A stretch of 64,000 bases of DNA from Pseudofabraea citricarpa. Lineage: Eukaryota > Ascomycota > Leotiomycetes > Helotiales > Dermateaceae. The notes beneath the pieces were generated by a model. It saw only the letters and a program-made list of their open reading frames with translations. It made no database searches and was not told the origin of the DNA. The stretch spans positions 1,178,001 to 1,242,000 of the forward strand of contig JAPWGK010000007.1 of assembly GCA_029641185.1 (NCBI GenBank), given 5' to 3'. The translations under genes were made by a program, and so were the position numbers. Shown in pieces: positions 62,245 through 64,000 of the stretch. The stretch's first letter is position 1. Each line of letters starts with the position of its first letter.

Positions 62245-63000
62245 ATGACGACCTCCTCCTCACAAGATAAAGATATCGATATCATGCAAGTCAGGATCGT
62301 CAACAAAGAACATGACAGCTTCCTGCTCAGCTACGCGAGCATCAACCCGAACGACGACTGTCAAGCCGGCATGATACGTTTCCGCCAGGGCCAGGAAGAG
62401 CTGCGGAAGAAACGATACACGCTCTCCTCCGTCTTTCGCCAGACGGTGCTGGAGACGGTGATTGTCTCTCGGGTAAGACCCTGTTGAAGAAGAATCCGTT
62501 CACTTGGGCCAGCCCTAAAGCTTTTCCAGTTCAGCGATGGAGGAGGTAGTCCAGGACAAGGAGAAGTTAATACAGGACTAGGAGAAGGTGATGCAGGGCG
62601 AGAAGAAGGTAATGCAGGACGAGGAGAAGGTGATGCAGGACGAGGACGGCGCTTCCCCGTTATCATCGAGTCGACCCAACCAAATGTCGAGCTGACAGCA
62701 GCTTTTCGCCAACCCCGCCTGTTGGACTCTGGAATGCTCCTCGGCTCTTTGCTGGGTCAGTTCAGCTTCTTAGACCGCCACATGCCCGTGCGAGGAGGGG
62801 AGAAGGCTATCCTTCTCACTCATCCAGTCACCAAACTCGGCTGGTTGTATACGCTCGCCGTCACCACGACTTTGGCTGCTGCGACGGGGGCCATCCTTGG
62901 CTTGGTATTGCAGCATCTCGAGACTGGCTTGGGTGTCGGGTTTGGTCTGATAGGCATCGTCGGCTGCCTCGAAGCCTATGTGTTTTATGTTGTTGAGTGA
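62245..63000 (+). CDS. Small membrane protein of unknown function with Gly/Glu repeats
   Basis: Two exons, 62245-62472 and 62530-63000, total 699 nt, 232 residues. The N-terminal part is soluble and charged (QVRIVNKEHDSFLLSYASI, RFRQGQEELRKKRYTLSSVF). A heptapeptide repeat region follows (four units like GRGEGDA). The end has two membrane segments, WLYTLAVTTTLAAATGAILGLVL and GVGFGLIGIVGCLEAYVFYVV, near residues 175-230. The intron was placed at the only GT/AG pair that keeps frame and avoids an immediate stop. I do not recognise a family. The open frame on the opposite strand over the repeat is a low-complexity shadow. Confidence 0.7.
62553..62645 (+). repeat. In-frame 21-bp coding minisatellite
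   Basis: Four to five imperfect 21-bp units encode Gly-x-Gly-Glu-Gly-Asp/Asn-Ala-type heptapeptides inside the membrane protein gene. The unit length keeps the frame, so copy-number changes would alter only linker length. Confidence 0.75.
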
Positions 63001-63210
63001 TTGCCATCAACGAAGGGAAGCGAGGCCAATCTAGTTCTAGCCGACGAGCTAAAATAGCACGGGAATGACGAGGGAAACCTCTTTTCCACCTAGAAATGGA
63101 GAAATCATGTTGTTCTTTCTCAGCTGCCTATAGAAACATGACATAAGTAGTATCTTCAGTCTTGAACTATTGATCGCTCTCCTAAATCCCTCGAGTTTCG
63201 GTTTCTAGAG

Positions 63211-63333
63211 TGCTCACGTGATAGCAACATTCTCTAGAAGGAACATCTCCAAGCCCTACACCTCCATGCCCAGCGATACAGAAAGAAAAGCTAGTGCTAC
63301 TCGAGAGCGGCATACACGGTCGATTCAGAACCT
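63211..63333. repeat. Diverged partial copy of the beta-lactamase-like gene tail
   Basis: Starts TGCTCACGTGATAGCAACATTCT and aligns, with small gaps, to 63368-63508. Shared parts include GAAGGAACATCTCCAAG, AGCGATAC, GCATACAC and GTCGA.TCA.AACCT. The second copy includes the stop codon and last codons of the hydrolase gene, so this one is a duplicated gene end. Confidence 0.7.
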
Positions 63334-63367
63334 CCTCTCCATAATTTTTCTTTTTATGGTAGCAGAA

Positions 63368-63508
63368 TGCTCACGTGATGGTAGCATTCTCCCGAAGGAA
63401 CATCTCCAAGTATGATTGATCAAGAAGCTCAAATTACCTATATATATCCATGCCCACCTAGCGATACGACAAAGCTACTTGAGGGCAGCATACACAGTCG
63501 ACTCAACC
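63368..63508. repeat. Second copy of the duplicated segment, containing the hydrolase stop
   Basis: Matches 63211-63333 as described there. It covers the 3' flank, stop (63475-63477) and last eleven codons of the minus-strand hydrolase. Confidence 0.7.
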
Positions 63509-64000
63509 TTGCCCCACAAGCCCAGCACCTGCAAATCAGCAAACGGCAGGATCTGCGTCGTGATGAAGCCAGCAACGCCCTTCTCCCGATCGCACCACCA
63601 CCAGAGGTTCGCAATGCCGGCTAGAGCAACTCAAGTCAGCAAACTCGTCGACGCGGAGGGAGCATCTTCACTACTCACCCCACTGCGCAGTGCCAGAGGC
63701 TCGGCCAGTAACGCCAGGCGTCAGCATGAACGTCAGTCCCCAACCCTGCGGCGCGTTGTTCGGGAGAGGGTAGAGCTCGGGGATGGCATTGGTCAGGAAT
63801 GCCTTCGCGGCTGGAAATCCCTGGCGGCCGAAGTCTGGCAGGTTGGGGATCTGGTTCCGGAACATCTCGTCGACCGTCTTCTTCTCGAGGATCTTCACTC
63901 CCGTCTTGGCTGATGTCCCGTCGTTGAGCAGCACGGCGAGGATCTCTGTGAAGTGCGAGTCAGCGGTAGCATGTTCATGTTCATGTTCGATCGTGGATCC
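63475..64000 (-). CDS. Beta-lactamase-related serine hydrolase, C-terminal part (runs off the window)
   Basis: The last exon is 63620-63475 and the previous one 63679 to about 63942, with a 58-bp intron between. The gene continues beyond the right end, so the Ser-x-x-Lys nucleophile motif is not visible. Visible parts are typical of the fungal class C beta-lactamase/esterase family: LAVLLNDGTSAKTGVKILEKKTVDEMF, GWGLTFMLTPG, GRASGTAQWGEAGIANLWWWCDREKGVAGFITTQILPF. Here AGIANLWWWCD is the usual block with GYFG/HTG-like function near the end of such proteins. Family members hydrolyse esters, amides or transfer acyl groups, for example in statin biosynthesis; this one cannot be specified. The stop-proximal part is duplicated downstream. 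Confidence 0.85.

Noticed and set aside
62361..62666. Pro/Ser-rich open frame on the minus strand
   Set aside because: Antisense shadow of the 21-bp coding repeat.

Overview
This window is nuclear DNA of a filamentous ascomycete (Pezizomycotina). The genes have short spliceosomal introns, mostly 45-75 bp, with GT/AG borders and CTAAC/CTGAC-like branch sites. The gene families are typical of moulds: Zn2Cys6 regulators, a LysM/CBM18/GH18 chitinase, LysM proteins and UDP-galactopyranose mutase. The left end carries repeat DNA with the residue-level signature of repeat-induced point mutation (RIP). A Leotiomycetes-like origin is a guess from the gene mix. All multi-exon models were built by hand and most close to an exact multiple of three.

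Layout: 1-6190 is an extremely AT-rich compartment holding a RIP-destroyed Ty1/copia element (minus strand), a ~200-bp (TTA)n tract and a 30-bp tandem repeat. From 7 to 16 kb come a decayed AsaB/CmcJ-type gene, dipeptidyl peptidase III, a short-chain dehydrogenase and a Zn2Cys6 regulator. From 16.3 to 29 kb is a chitin-related stretch: a very large secreted chitinase, a small secreted Ser/Thr-rich protein, a conserved protein of unknown role and a secreted four-LysM protein. From 30.7 to 46 kb lies an apparent catabolic gene cluster: two medium-chain alcohol dehydrogenases, a 4,5-dihydroxyphthalate decarboxylase homologue, a cytosolic TAXI-type solute-binding-like protein, a bicupin dioxygenase-like protein, a dienelactone-hydrolase family protein, a cytochrome P450 and a Zn2Cys6 activator. 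From 47 to 56 kb are UDP-galactopyranose mutase, proline dehydrogenase and a carotenoid/stilbene-cleaving-type oxygenase. From 56 to 64 kb are a decayed monocarboxylate-type MFS transporter, a 1026-aa ankyrin/zinc-finger protein, a small membrane protein and the 3' end of a beta-lactamase-like serine hydrolase that runs off the window.

The strongest candidate for an undescribed system is the 33.7-46.0 kb cluster. It combines two bacterial-type periplasmic-binding-fold proteins, both without export signals, with dioxygenase, lactone-hydrolase, dehydrogenase, P450 and regulator genes. My reading is degradation of an aromatic carboxylic acid, but the substrate cannot be read from sequence. Other notable points are three look-alike introns in the chitinase gene (two of them flanking an 18-nt exon), GC-AG introns, a LysM gene with a GG in place of its AG acceptor, and a partial duplication of the tail of the beta-lactamase-like gene.
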